Positions 54,301-63,050 of a stretch of DNA of 64,000 nt are shown here, piece after piece. The notes under the pieces are model-generated. The model saw nothing but the letters and a program-made list of their open reading frames with translations. It had not been told where the DNA came from and searched no databases. The DNA lies in assembly GCF_013375555.1 (NCBI RefSeq), contig NZ_JABXWB010000005.1, forward strand, positions 1,253,501 to 1,317,500, in the 5' to 3' direction. Origin of the DNA: Sphingobium sp. EM0848. Its GTDB lineage: Bacteria > Pseudomonadota > Alphaproteobacteria > Sphingomonadales > Sphingomonadaceae. Position 1 is the stretch's first letter; each line of letters begins with the position of its first letter. The position numbers and the translations under genes are program-made.

Positions 54301-54666
54301 ATGTTCGATGCCATGGGATCGAAATATGATCGGGGCTTATCGGCCGCAATACCACCCAATCTGCTGGAGGTGCAGTGCGGAGGCGAGGATCGGGAACAGT
54401 TCGAAGATCTGCTGCGCCGACCCGGTGTCCGCATCGAACGAATTATATCCTATGGGCAAACGACGCCGGTCGATCAGCCTTATGTGCAGGACTGGGATGA
54501 ATGGGTGCTGATCCTGACAGGCTCTGCCGAACTCACTTTGGATGGCGTTGGCCAGAGAAGTCTGGCTACCGGCGAACATCTCTTCATTCCCGCAGGTGTA
54601 CCGCATTTCGTCACCTACACGGCCAATCCGACGATCTGGCTCGCCATCCATATCGGTGAACCTTAA
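54301..54666 (+). CDS. Small cupin-domain protein
   Basis: The 121-residue protein holds one cupin barrel: DEWVLILTGSAELTLDG and LATGEHLFIPAGVPHFVTYTANPTIWLAIH give the two motifs, with His near HFVTYT and Glu in WDEWVL as possible metal ligands. This type (YP_766765-like small cupins) often acts in sugar or phosphate metabolism or sensing; none can be assigned here. It stands alone after the GGDEF/EAL gene with a weak ribosome site. ATG 54310 is an alternative start. Confidence 0.7.
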   Translation: MFDAMGSKYDRGLSAAIPPNLLEVQCGGEDREQFEDLLRRPGVRIERIISYGQTTPVDQPYVQDWDEWVLILTGSAELTLDGVGQRSLATGEHLFIPAGVPHFVTYTANPTIWLAIHIGEP

Positions 54667-55036
54667 CAGGCCGGTCGGAACGGAGCAGGCGCGGGCCGAT
54701 TCGGTGCCATATTCCTTGCCCGCGACGATGACGAGAAGGGTGCCTTCCTCACGGAAGCGGATTGCCGCATCATGCCGCCTTCAGAACATCTTCGGGCGGT
54801 GTCGGTGACCTTGCCTGGCACATCGCGCAGAGCCTGATCCGGGAAGCAGGGCATGGCCTTGCTCCCGATGATTTCCGCGATCGAAGATTGGAATGGCGCA
54901 GCGGACGCCGTGCTTCAGGCAAGATGGGTTGCTGATCTGCCCCTCATTCCCCGCCGCGTGGTGGCGGTCTTGATCTTGCAAAATGGAAAGAAGGCCGCCA
55001 TTTCCGCGCCGTTATTATTGAACGGGGATGAGCATC
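54667..55036. other. Upstream region of htpG, no confident gene
   Basis: The 370 bases contain short open frames on both strands, such as GAIFLARDDDEKGAFLTEAD on the plus strand, but none has a start, a ribosome site and a recognisable product. It may hold a degraded gene plus the htpG promoter. No CIRCE-like heat-shock operator was seen. Confidence 0.3.
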
Positions 55037-56923
55037 ATGACGATCGATAACGCAGCGGCGCAGGAAACCCACGCCTTCGAGGCCGACGTATCGAAGCTGC
55101 TGCACATGATGGTGCATTCGGTCTATTCCGACCGCGACGTCTTCCTGCGCGAACTGATCTCCAACGCCGCCGATGCCTGCGAGAAGCTGCGCTATGAGGG
55201 CATCGCCACCCCGTTGCTGCTCGGCGACGATCCGCAACCGCGCATCAGTCTGATCCTCGACCCTGATCAGGGCCGCCTGACGATAGAGGATAATGGCATC
55301 GGCATGACCGCCGCCGACATGGGTGAAACGCTGGGCACCATCGCGCGGTCGGGCACGAAGGCGTTCATGGACAGGCTGGCGGCCGATGCGGGGCAGGAAG
55401 GATCGCAACTGATCGGCCAGTTCGGTGTCGGCTTCTATTCCGCCTTCATGGTCGCGCGGGAGGTGGAGGTCTTCTCCCGCCGCGCCGGTACGGATGTGGC
55501 GGCGTGCTGGAGTTCGGATGGCCTCGGCACCTACAGGATCGCGCCGGTCGACCTTGCGGATGCGCCTGCGCGGGGCACGCGCGTTGTCCTGCGCCTGATG
55601 GATGACGCCAAATCCTATGCGGAGCGCTTCACCGTCGAGCGGATCGTCAAGGCGCAGTCGGGCCATGTGCCGGTGGCGATCACCCTGTTCGAAAAGCCCG
55701 ATGCGGAAGGCGCCATCGTCGCGGATGGCGCGGCGCTGTGGCTGAAGCCGAAGTCGGAGATCAGCGAAGAGGATTATGCCGACTTCTACCGGAGCGTGGC
55801 GGGCCAATATGACAAGCCCGCACGCACGATCCATTATCGGGCTGAAGGACGATATGAATATTCGGTCCTGACCTTCATTCCGGAGACCAAGCCGTTCGAC
55901 CTGTTCGACCCGGACCGCAAGGGGCATATCAAGCTCTATGTGCGCCGTGTGTTCATCACCGGCGAGGCTCCGATTTTGCCGCGCTATCTGCGCTTCGTGC
56001 GCGGTCTTGTGGATTCGGCTGATCTGCCTCTCAACATGTCGCGCGAGATGATTCAGGACAGCCCGGTGCTGGCGGCGATCCAGAAGGGTGTGACCGGCCG
56101 CCTGCTGACCGAATTGCAGAAGTTGGCCGACAGCGACGCTGAAGCCTATCTGCGGATCTGGGAGAATTTCGGGCCGGTCCTGAAGGAAGGGCTGTACGAG
56201 GATTTCGAGCGCCGGGAGGCATTGCTGGGGCTGGCCCGCTTCAGGAGCACCACGTCGCAGGGCGGCTGGCGGTCGCTCAAGGACTATGTCGCGGACATCA
56301 AGGACAACCAGACCGCCATCTATTATGCGACCGGCAGCGATCTGGACCGGCTGTCCACCTCGCCCCAGCTTGAAGGTTTCCGCGCGCGCGGCATAGAGGT
56401 GCTGTTGCTGCCCGATCAAGTGGACAATTTCTGGACCACCATCGGCGTCGATTATGAGGGCAAGCCCTTCAAGTCCGTGACTCAGGGCGCCGCGGACCTT
56501 GGGCTCATCCCGCTGACGGCAGATGCGGAAAAGCCGACCCCGGCGGAAAATCAGGCGGTGGACAGTTTTCTCGCCTTCGCAAGGGATGCCCTGGCTGGCG
56601 CGGTGTCGGACGTGCGTGTGTCGGAGCGGCTGACCACCAGTGCGGTCTGCCTGGTCGCGCCGGACAGCGGCATGGACCGGCAATTGGAAAAGCTGCTTGC
56701 CAGTGCGGGACAGTTGCCGCAGGCTGCTTTGCCCGTGTTGGAGATCAATTCCGGTCATGCGCTGATCCAGAAACTGGCAGGGGCCGACGATGCGGATGCG
56801 CTGAAGGCGGATATGGCGCATATGCTGCTGGATCAGGCGCGGATCGCCGATGGGGAGCAGCCTATCGATGCCCGCGCCTTTGCCGAACGGCTGGACAGGC
56901 TCATGCGTCGCGCTGTGGGCTAG
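55037..56923 (+). CDS. htpG: Hsp90-family molecular chaperone HtpG
   Basis: The 628-residue product has the GHKL ATPase domain (ELISNAADACEKLRYEG, DNGIGM, GTIARSGTKAF, GQFGVGFYSAFMVA), the middle domain (YVRRVFITGEAPILPRYLRF, DLPLNMSREMIQDS) and the C-terminal dimer domain. It folds client proteins in the cytosol under stress. ATG 55037 has GGGG nine bases upstream; ATG 55028 would have no spacing from it. The TAG stop is formed by the first bases of a dispersed repeat. Confidence 0.95.
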   Translation: MTIDNAAAQETHAFEADVSKLLHMMVHSVYSDRDVFLRELISNAADACEKLRYEGIATPLLLGDDPQPRISLILDPDQGRLTIEDNGIGMTAADMGETLGTIARSGTKAFMDRLAADAGQEGSQLIGQFGVGFYSAFMVAREVEVFSRRAGTDVAACWSSDGLGTYRIAPVDLADAPARGTRVVLRLMDDAKSYAERFTVERIVKAQSGHVPVAITLFEKPDAEGAIVADGAALWLKPKSEISEEDYADFYRSVAGQYDKPARTIHYRAEGRYEYSVLTFIPETKPFDLFDPDRKGHIKLYVRRVFITGEAPILPRYLRFVRGLVDSADLPLNMSREMIQDSPVLAAIQKGVTGRLLTELQKLADSDAEAYLRIWENFGPVLKEGLYEDFERREALLGLARFRSTTSQGGWRSLKDYVADIKDNQTAIYYATGSDLDRLSTSPQLEGFRARGIEVLLLPDQVDNFWTTIGVDYEGKPFKSVTQGAADLGLIPLTADAEKPTPAENQAVDSFLAFARDALAGAVSDVRVSERLTTSAVCLVAPDSGMDRQLEKLLASAGQLPQAALPVLEINSGHALIQKLAGADDADALKADMAHMLLDQARIADGEQPIDARAFAERLDRLMRRAVG

Positions 56924-57021
56924 AGCATCGTGCGGGAAAGTGGGAATCGGTTTCCCGCTTAAAACGATGCGGCACCGAAAACTTAGAGCGCGCTGCGTCC
57001 GATCTAACGCAGCGCGCTCTA
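56921..57021 (-). repeat. Dispersed palindromic element, copy 2 (inverted)
   Basis: This is the reverse orientation of the element at 6389-6488. Outer stem GCATCGT (56925-56931) pairs with 56964-56970, inner stem GCGGGAAA (56932-56939) with TTTCCCGC (56951-56958), and AGAGCGCGCTGCG (56985-56997) with 57008-57020. The inner-stem sequence differs from copy 1 but still pairs. Confidence 0.85.
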
Positions 57022-57096
57022 GTGTGGTGGATTTGAAATACGCCTCATTATAGCGGCCAGGTGGGGAGCGTATTTCAAATCCATAAACCACACTAG
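57019..57096. repeat. CTAG-bounded inverted repeat B
   Basis: CTAGTGTGG..GGATTTGAAATACGC (57019-57042) pairs with GCGTATTTCAAATCC..CCACACTAG (57068-57096) around a 25-base loop, with a small bulge. It abuts copy 2 of the dispersed element with a three-base overlap. Confidence 0.75.
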
Positions 57097-57109
57097 AAAC
57101 ATATATTTG

Positions 57110-57185
57110 CTAGTGACCCTGATGAATCTGAAGTTCGTTCAGCGCCTGCCCAATAGTGTGACGAACTTCAACTTCGGGTCACTAG
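57110..57185. repeat. CTAG-bounded inverted repeat C
   Basis: CTAGTGACCC (57110-57119) pairs with GGGTCACTAG (57176-57185), and inside it TGAAGTTCGT (57129-57138) pairs with ACGAACTTCA (57161-57170). Its ends match those of repeat B in the CTAGTG core. Confidence 0.75.
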
Positions 57186-57221
57186 CGCGACATGGCTGCG
57201 GGATGGGCAGCGGGTTTTGCC

Positions 57222-57959
57222 CTACTGAGGTCGCCATCGGTAATCTTCCTCACGCACCTCGGCAACCGGATAGCCTTCCGGGTCGCGCGCGGGGCGGAAC
57301 CGGTAGCGTTCCTCGATGATGCGACAGGTCATGGCGTCCACTTCCGCATAGCCGCTTCCTTCGATGATTTCGCACTTGTCGACGCGGCCGGAAGGCTCGA
57401 TGACATAGCGGACCCCGATTTTCAGCCGGCCGGCTCCGCGAGCGGTCTCGGGAAAATCGGAATTGCGGAAGCGCCCGATGGTCTGCCGTGCAGGCGAAAA
57501 TGCGGCATCCTCGCCCGCCGGGCCTCCCGCCCCAGCGCCGCTTCCACCCGATCCGCGCCCATTGCCCGCGCCGCCTGATCCCCCACCATCCACGCCGGTG
57601 CCAACCGACGAGGCGACGGTCGGAACAGCCGGTGAAGGCACAGTGATTGCGGGCACGGGCGCAATAATGGCTGCGGGTCGCTTCAGGTCAGCCTGATGCG
57701 GGGCGGGAGCAGCGCGGCCGCCGCCCTGATGTTCTGCAGCGGGCTGCTTCACCGGCTTTGCGGGTTCAGGCTTTTCCTTCACCGGGGGCTTCAGGTTGAA
57801 CAAGGCCAAAGGGGAAGTGTCGGCCAATGTGCGCAACATGGGGGCGTCACGCAGCCCCGCGATCAGGGCAAAGCCGATCATTCCAGTTACCGCGAGCGCG
57901 GATATTGCGCTCGCGATCTTGTCCAACCCCCGCCTTCGTTGCGCCCAAGGGCTTGTCAT
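57222..57959 (-). CDS. tonB: TonB energy-transducing protein
   Basis: The 245-residue protein has one N-terminal membrane helix (about 16-36), a Pro/Lys stretch (LKPPVKEKPEPAKPVKQP), a long Gly/Ser/Ala linker in place of the usual Pro-rich rod, and a C-terminal TonB domain (SDFPETARGAGRLKIGVRYV to CRIIEERYRFRPARDPEGYPVAEV). It would energise receptors such as those at 9192 and 39257. ExbB and ExbD genes are not adjacent. The gene is convergent with htpG across the repeat array. Confidence 0.88.
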   Translation of the reverse strand: MTSPWAQRRRGLDKIASAISALAVTGMIGFALIAGLRDAPMLRTLADTSPLALFNLKPPVKEKPEPAKPVKQPAAEHQGGGRAAPAPHQADLKRPAAIIAPVPAITVPSPAVPTVASSVGTGVDGGGSGGAGNGRGSGGSGAGAGGPAGEDAAFSPARQTIGRFRNSDFPETARGAGRLKIGVRYVIEPSGRVDKCEIIEGSGYAEVDAMTCRIIEERYRFRPARDPEGYPVAEVREEDYRWRPQ

Positions 57960-57992
57960 ATCGACGATATGCTGCGCGCACGGCGCTGGCGC

Positions 57993-58283
57993 TTATCGGT
58001 AAACGCGGTTGCCGTTGCGATCGATATAATATTCGCGGCCGCGCCGGTCACGCTCCCATGTGTGATTGCCTTCCGATGTTGCCGCACCGACTGCGGCGCC
58101 GCCCGCGGCACCGATTGCCGCGCCTTCGACAATTCCAAGGCCGGGGATCACGGCGCCCGCAACCGCGCCGCCGACCGCGCCGATGCCTGCGCCACGCAGA
58201 CCAGCACGGGTCGTCTCCCGCGAACAGCCGCTAACACTGGTCGCGGCAGCCAAGGCTGCAATTAGTAAGAGTGTCTTACGCAT
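57993..58283 (-). CDS. Glycine-zipper lipoprotein
   Basis: The 96-residue product has a lipoprotein signal with lipobox ending at Cys20 (SVSGC), then a glycine-zipper region (GAGIGAVGGAVAGAVIPGLG, GAAIGAAGGAAVGAA) and a polar tail with YYIDRNGNRVYR. Such proteins sit in the outer membrane, like the SlyB/OsmB group. It is just upstream of tonB in the same direction, 33 bases apart, and is possibly co-transcribed. Confidence 0.82.
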   Translation of the reverse strand: MRKTLLLIAALAAATSVSGCSRETTRAGLRGAGIGAVGGAVAGAVIPGLGIVEGAAIGAAGGAAVGAATSEGNHTWERDRRGREYYIDRNGNRVYR

Positions 58284-58385
58284 AATAACTCTCCTTTGCT
58301 GCCTTGTGAAACGACCCAGCCGTCATTTGGTTCGAATGCGGCCGCCATCAGGGATGGCGAGCACGCGGCTCAATTTGAATAAATA

Positions 58386-58409
58386 AGCCCCGCTTCGAAG
58401 GAAGCGGGG
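58386..58409. terminator. Strong hairpin GCCCCGCTTC-GAAG-GAAGCGGGGC
   Basis: A perfect 10-bp stem with a four-base loop lies between the divergently placed lipoprotein promoter and the small DUF6771-like gene, about 84 bases beyond that gene's stop on the minus strand. It probably terminates that gene. Confidence 0.55.
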
Positions 58410-58492
58410 CAAATGTTTCGCCAACGGTCTATGGTCGCATCCGAGATTATGGGACGAGATAAACTGGCACCGGCCTGGCTATGGCTGGCGAC

Positions 58493-58657
58493 CTATTGGT
58501 GGAAGCCACCCTCGCGGACGGCGGCTTCCAGCATGGCTGCCAAAGCCTCTTCGGCCCGTGCGCGCAGATTGCCATCCTTTCCGGCAAGATCGTGTCGGAT
58601 CCATTCGGGCGCCCGTTGCAACACGGTGAGCACAATTTTGGTCAGTTCTTCATCCAT
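58493..58657 (-). CDS. Small DUF6771-like protein
   Basis: The 54-residue product MDEELTKIVLTVLQRAPEWI..GKDGNLRARAEEALAAMLEAAV resembles a small, mainly helical family common in sphingomonads (DUF6771 as I recall it). ATG 58657 places the conserved part at the N-terminus; an in-frame extension upstream is not family-like. The role is unknown. It is divergent from the DUF4139 operon. Confidence 0.65.
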   Translation of the reverse strand: MDEELTKIVLTVLQRAPEWIRHDLAGKDGNLRARAEEALAAMLEAAVREGGFHQ

Positions 58658-58809
58658 CGCCACCGCTATGCTTTGGGAAGCCGGGAGGAGCAATAGCCGA
58701 TCTTACGAAGATGCAGGGCCGGTGTATCGAAGCAGGCTTTATATGCCACTGGAATGGTTCGGCATTTTCAGGCATGTTTGTGGCACTGGTGGAGAAGAGG
58801 GGGGGCTTC

Positions 58810-60300
58810 ATGCGGCTGAAATGTCTTGCTTTTACATCGGCTGCTGCCCTGATCCCGCAATCGCTTTTCGCTCAGCCATCGCCGGCGGTGCCCAATGCCC
58901 AGGGCGATGTTGCCGTCACCATCTATAATAACGATCTGGCGCTGGTGCAGGATGTGCGGCGGATCACCTTGTCCGCAGGGCGCTCTCGGCAGGAATTTCC
59001 TGATGTTTCCGCGCGAATCCGCCCGGAAACGGTGACATTGTCGGGCGAGGGCATCGGCATTGTCGAACAGAATTTCGATTATGATCTGCTCTCGCCTGCG
59101 TCGCTGATGGAAAAGGCAGTGGGTCAGACCATCACCCTGCTGCGCACCAATCCGGCAACCGGCGTGGAGACGCGCGAGCAGGCAACGGTTCTGGCAGCCA
59201 ATGGCGGTGTCGTGCTGAAAATTGGCGATCGCATAGAGGTGCTGCGCGACGACGGCCTGCCGGTGCGGGTCATTTTTTCTTCCATCCCGCCTAATTTGCG
59301 TGCCCGTCCGACGCTCAGCGTCACTATGGACGCGCAGCAGGCCGGGGCGCGGCCGGTGACGCTCAGTTATCTGACGCCGGGCATGAGCTGGAAATCCGAC
59401 TATGTCGCGCTATTCGACGAAAAGGCGGGTAAGCTCGACATGCAGGGTTGGATCACGCTCAATAACAGCACGGGCACGACCTTCGCCAATGCCCGCGCCC
59501 TGCTGGTCGCGGGGGATGTGGGGCAGGTCCAGCAGCGCTATAATGGCGGTCGGCCCCAGCCCCGTGGGAATCAGCCGGGAACCGAGAGCGGCGATGGCGA
59601 GCAATTGGGCGACTTCCATGTCTATCCGATCGAAGGACGCACCACGATCGCCAATGCACAGACCAAGCAGGTGAGCTTCCTCGATGCATCGGGCGTTCCG
59701 GCGGAGCGGGGTTATGAGTTTCGCAACGACTGGATGGAAAGCCGGGATCAGGCCGAAAGCGCGGCATCCATATTGAAATTCTCCAATGCAAAAGCCTCCG
59801 GTATCGGCGCCGCGCTGCCGGCGGGTACGGTGCGCGTCTATATGCGGGATTCTCGCGGGCAGGCGCAGTTTGTGGGTGAAAGCACCATCCCTCACACGCC
59901 GGGCGGTTCCACTCTGGCGCTGCGTACCGGGGATGCGTTCGACGTAAAGGTGCAGCCGGTGGTGGAGAAACGCGGCGTCATCACGACCGACGAATGGACG
60001 CAGACCGCGCGCTGGCGTGTCACCTATCCTGACGGCAGCAGGAAGGAAGTGCAGGTCGAACAGCCGGATAAATATTACCGGACCCAGATGCGCTACATCA
60101 TCACCAATGCGAAATCGACGCCGGTAAATGTCGATGTGGTCCAGTCCGGCCTCGCCCGTTGGGGGTGGTGGCGCGACCTGCGTGTGCCGGAAGAAAGCAT
60201 TGGGGGCGTGCAGGAGACGGCGGATATGCGGCGGTGGGTCGTGCCCGTGCCCGCCAATGGCAAGGTCGAGTTGACCGCCACCTTCCTTACCCCCTGGTAA
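58810..60300 (+). CDS. Secreted DUF4139-domain protein
   Basis: A signal peptide (MRLKCLAFTSAAALIPQSLFA/QP) is followed by the DUF4139 architecture: an N-terminal beta domain (VTIYNNDLALVQDVRRITL), YLTPGMSWKSDYVALFDEKAGKLDMQGWITLNNSTGTTFANARALLVAGDV, then the C-terminal domain with KVQPVVEKRGVITTDEWTQ and NVDVVQSGLARWGWWRD. The length of 496 residues is typical. Function is unknown; it is predicted to be periplasmic or surface-exposed. ATG 58810 is used because the signal begins there. It is followed ten bases later by a shorter-motif paralogue. Confidence 0.8.
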   Translation: MRLKCLAFTSAAALIPQSLFAQPSPAVPNAQGDVAVTIYNNDLALVQDVRRITLSAGRSRQEFPDVSARIRPETVTLSGEGIGIVEQNFDYDLLSPASLMEKAVGQTITLLRTNPATGVETREQATVLAANGGVVLKIGDRIEVLRDDGLPVRVIFSSIPPNLRARPTLSVTMDAQQAGARPVTLSYLTPGMSWKSDYVALFDEKAGKLDMQGWITLNNSTGTTFANARALLVAGDVGQVQQRYNGGRPQPRGNQPGTESGDGEQLGDFHVYPIEGRTTIANAQTKQVSFLDASGVPAERGYEFRNDWMESRDQAESAASILKFSNAKASGIGAALPAGTVRVYMRDSRGQAQFVGESTIPHTPGGSTLALRTGDAFDVKVQPVVEKRGVITTDEWTQTARWRVTYPDGSRKEVQVEQPDKYYRTQMRYIITNAKSTPVNVDVVQSGLARWGWWRDLRVPEESIGGVQETADMRRWVVPVPANGKVELTATFLTPW

Positions 60301-60310
60301 GCGCACCGTC

Positions 60311-61870
60311 ATGCGCCGCATCGGGCCGTGGCCGCTGCTTATCCTCCTCCTCTGCACGCCTGTTGTCGCGCGGGCGCAATCGCCCGTGGTGATTTCGGCC
60401 GCACCGGACAAGGTGGCCGTCACCCTGTACCGCGATGCGGATCGGGGAGAGAATGCGATCGACCGCAACAATCCCGGCGCTTTCGCTCTGGTAGCAGAGA
60501 CGCGCCGGGTGATGCTGCCGCCCGGCCCGGTGGTGATCCGGTTCGAAGGGGTGGCGAGCGGTATTGTGCCGCAGTCAGCGATCCTGTTTGGCGCACCCCC
60601 GCGCGAACGCAACCGCGATGCCGCCCTGCTGTCGCAAAAGGGGCTGGTGGATGCCTTTACCGGGCAGCGGGTGATCCTGCGCCGAACCGATCCGGCGACC
60701 GGACGGACGGTGGAGGAAAGCGCGACCGTCCGTTCCGCTGCCGACCGGCTGGTGGTGACGACGCCGCGTGGGGTGGAAGCGCTTTATTGTTCCGGCCTGC
60801 GTCAGACCCTGCTCTATCCGGAGGCGCCTCCGACTCTCTCGGCCCGGCCGGTGCTGACGATGACGACCAAGGATCAGCCCGGCGGCTGGGCAACCATCAC
60901 GCTCGCCTATATTGCCACCGGCTTCGACTGGGACGCCACCTATGTCGGCACATTGGCGCCTGACGGACAGTCGCTGAGCCTGCTTGGCTGGCTGACGCTG
61001 GCGAGCGCGGATGATACCAGTTTTCCCGATGCGACGGCTGCCGCCGTGGCCGGACGGGTGCAGCGATCGCCGGACAGCCGCGACGATACGGGAGCAAGAG
61101 CGCATCAGGAGGCCCGTTATCTGAACAGGTTCAGCGATTGCTGGCCGGCTGACACGACGAGCGACATCGGCCATCCGGCTCCGCCGCCGCCCGCGCCGGT
61201 GGCGATGATGGTGGCGGGGGAGGATATCGTCGTGACAGCCCAGCGGCGGGAAATGGCGCTGTCAGCTCCCGCCGCGCCTGTAGTGGTTGCCAGAGCGGAG
61301 AATCTGGGCGACCTCAAACTCTATCGCATTCCCGTTCCCGTCACGGTCGCTGCGCGGTCGCAAAAGCAGGTCGCCTTTCTGATCAAGCAGAAGGTGATGG
61401 GCAGCCTCATCTATCGATCGCAGATGATCTGGGACGAGCCGGACGATCCCCGGATGCTGTTCCGTTTTCGCAACCGGGTGGCGGATGGTCTGGGCGATCC
61501 GCTCCCGGCGGGGCGCGCGGTGCTGTATCAGGACAGCCCCTGGGGCCGGATGTATGTCGGAGAAAGCGCGACGGGCGATAAGGCCGTGGACGAAGACGTT
61601 GAATGGCCCTTTGCGCAGGCAAGCAACCTCACGCTGGAGCAGGAACAGAGGAAGGAGGGCGAGCGCGTCCTGCGCCACCGGCTGATCGTGCGCAACGCCA
61701 ATCCCTTTGCCGTGCGCTTTGAGATGGACTTTCCGCAGAATGGCGGTCGGATTTTCGACGGCTTTGGCGGCCGGGTGACGGACAAGCCGGGCAAGAAAGT
61801 CTGGGCCATGACGGTGCCGGCAAATGGGGAGGTCCGATTGCGGTTCCGATCTACCGAGCGCGAGGATTAA
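60311..61870 (+). CDS. Second DUF4139-like secreted protein with internal TonB-box-like motif
   Basis: The 519-residue product has a signal peptide (LLILLLCTPVVARA/QS) and DUF4139-like halves: VAVTLYRDADRGENAI with VMLPPGPVVIRFEGVASGIVPQSA, then AYIATGFDWDATYVGTLAPDGQSLSLLGWLTLAS, and a C-terminal domain (RMYVGESATGDKAVDEDVEW, IVRNANPFAVRFEMDFPQ). Between the halves lies a Pro-rich linker and EDIVVTAQRR (304-313), identical in type to the TonB boxes of this organism's receptors. It forms an operon with the first DUF4139 gene and the DUF2157 gene nine bases downstream. Confidence 0.78.
   Translation: MRRIGPWPLLILLLCTPVVARAQSPVVISAAPDKVAVTLYRDADRGENAIDRNNPGAFALVAETRRVMLPPGPVVIRFEGVASGIVPQSAILFGAPPRERNRDAALLSQKGLVDAFTGQRVILRRTDPATGRTVEESATVRSAADRLVVTTPRGVEALYCSGLRQTLLYPEAPPTLSARPVLTMTTKDQPGGWATITLAYIATGFDWDATYVGTLAPDGQSLSLLGWLTLASADDTSFPDATAAAVAGRVQRSPDSRDDTGARAHQEARYLNRFSDCWPADTTSDIGHPAPPPPAPVAMMVAGEDIVVTAQRREMALSAPAAPVVVARAENLGDLKLYRIPVPVTVAARSQKQVAFLIKQKVMGSLIYRSQMIWDEPDDPRMLFRFRNRVADGLGDPLPAGRAVLYQDSPWGRMYVGESATGDKAVDEDVEWPFAQASNLTLEQEQRKEGERVLRHRLIVRNANPFAVRFEMDFPQNGGRIFDGFGGRVTDKPGKKVWAMTVPANGEVRLRFRSTERED
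61220..61249 (+). other. TonB-box-like segment inside DUF4139 gene
   Basis: These 30 bases encode EDIVVTAQRR, preceded by a flexible Pro/Ala linker (PPPPAPVAMMVAG). The same core occurs as IVVTAQKR in the receptors at 9192 and 39257. Confidence 0.6.
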
Positions 61871-61878
61871 GGGAGGAT

Positions 61879-63050
61879 ATGTCGGAACGACAACTCAGGG
61901 CATGGCAGGATGCCGGCCTGATCGACGCCGAAATCGCAGAGCGCATCCGCTTGTGGGAGGCCGCGCACAGCCGGCCTGTGGGCCTGTGGGCCTGTGGGCG
62001 GTCGTCGGGCTGGGCGTGCTGACGATCGGGCTCGGCATCGTGTCCGTCGTCGCGGCCAATTGGGATGCGATACCGGGCGAAACGCGCCTTGCGATCCACT
62101 TCGCGCTGATGATCGGCTGTGCGGTTCTGCTCTGGTGCTCTCTGGCCGGGGCGGCGGCGAAGGATGGTTATTGCAGCGACGGCCTGTTGTTCGTGGCAGC
62201 GGTGCTGGGTCTGACCTTTTTCGGCCATGTGGGTCAGGTCTACCAGACATCGTCGCCGCTCTGGCAGCCGCTATTGGCATGGTTGATCATCTTTTCCCCG
62301 CTGCTGCTTCTGTTCGGGCGGGGGTGGCCTGTCGCAGGCCTCTGGCTGGCCGGCGTCATCGGCACGACATGGTCCTATGCCGACGAATATGGCCTTTGGT
62401 CATGGGGCCGTCACATGCCGCAACCTGCCTTTCCCACCTTGTTCTGGGGACTGATCGGCTGTCCGCCGATGGCGGTCGCGGCCTTTGCCGCGCTGATCCG
62501 CGACCGTAGCGATCGTCCGGCTTTCTGGCGCGTGCTGGAACTGCTGGCCATCGCCACCATTTTGATCGGCCTCACCATCGTCATTATCGTTGGCCAATGG
62601 GATGGCCGGTCGCATGGCATGGTCGGCAGCGTCGCGATCCAGAGCCTGGCGTTGATCGGTGCGGCGGCGGCGATCCTGTCGGTCAGGGGAGCGCGATCTG
62701 GCCAAGCGATGGCAGGCATATTGGTGGTCACGGCCATGGTGCATTTCGCTGACGCCTTATTGCTTGCCATGCATGGCCCGATCCGTGGCCCATGGATCGG
62801 CGCATTATTCTTCCTCATCCTCTGGGGCGCGGTCGCCGGAGGCGCTCTTTTCGCCCGGCAGCGGCGCCTGTTTCAGGGCGCGATCGCGCTGCTTGCCATT
62901 CGCATCATCATCCTCAGTTTTGAACTGAATGACGACCTGTTGGGGAACGGCGCCGGCCTTATTCTTTCCGGGGCTTTCGCCATGGCTGTGGCATGGGTGA
63001 CGGTGCGTATATCGAGGCGCTATGCCCCCGAGGGGAGGGGCGGGGAATGA
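61879..63050 (+). pseudogene. DUF2157 membrane protein gene, frameshifted by an 8-bp repeat
   Basis: ATG 61879, eight bases after AGGGAGG, opens MSERQLRAWQDAGLIDAEIA then ERIRLWEAAHSRP, the standard DUF2157 start. The frame ends soon after 61998 because CCTGTGGG is present three times (61975-61998). With two copies the frame would join VGLWAVVGLGVLTIGLGIVS and run to 63050, giving about 388 residues with ten membrane helices. So the gene is off in this sequence, either by slippage (possibly reversible) or by an assembly error. It is followed by its usual GDYXXLXY partner with an ATGA overlap. Confidence 0.75.
61973..61998 (+). repeat. 8-bp tandem repeat GGCCTGTG, about three copies
   Basis: Units at 61973, 61981 and 61989 are identical. 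One unit more than needed shifts the DUF2157 frame by eight bases. Confidence 0.9.

Noticed and set aside
54944..57091. A 715-codon open frame on the minus strand across htpG
   Set aside because: It is fully antisense to a certain Hsp90 gene, rich in Arg/His/Gln, matches no family and has no ribosome site. Long antisense frames are common in GC-rich genes with this codon use.
61824..61974. Extended start of the DUF2157 downstream frame at 61824
   Set aside because: It overlaps the end of the DUF4139 gene, and its first 50 residues are unlike DUF2157 proteins, whereas the frame from 61879 begins with the family N-terminus. The frameshift explanation fits better.
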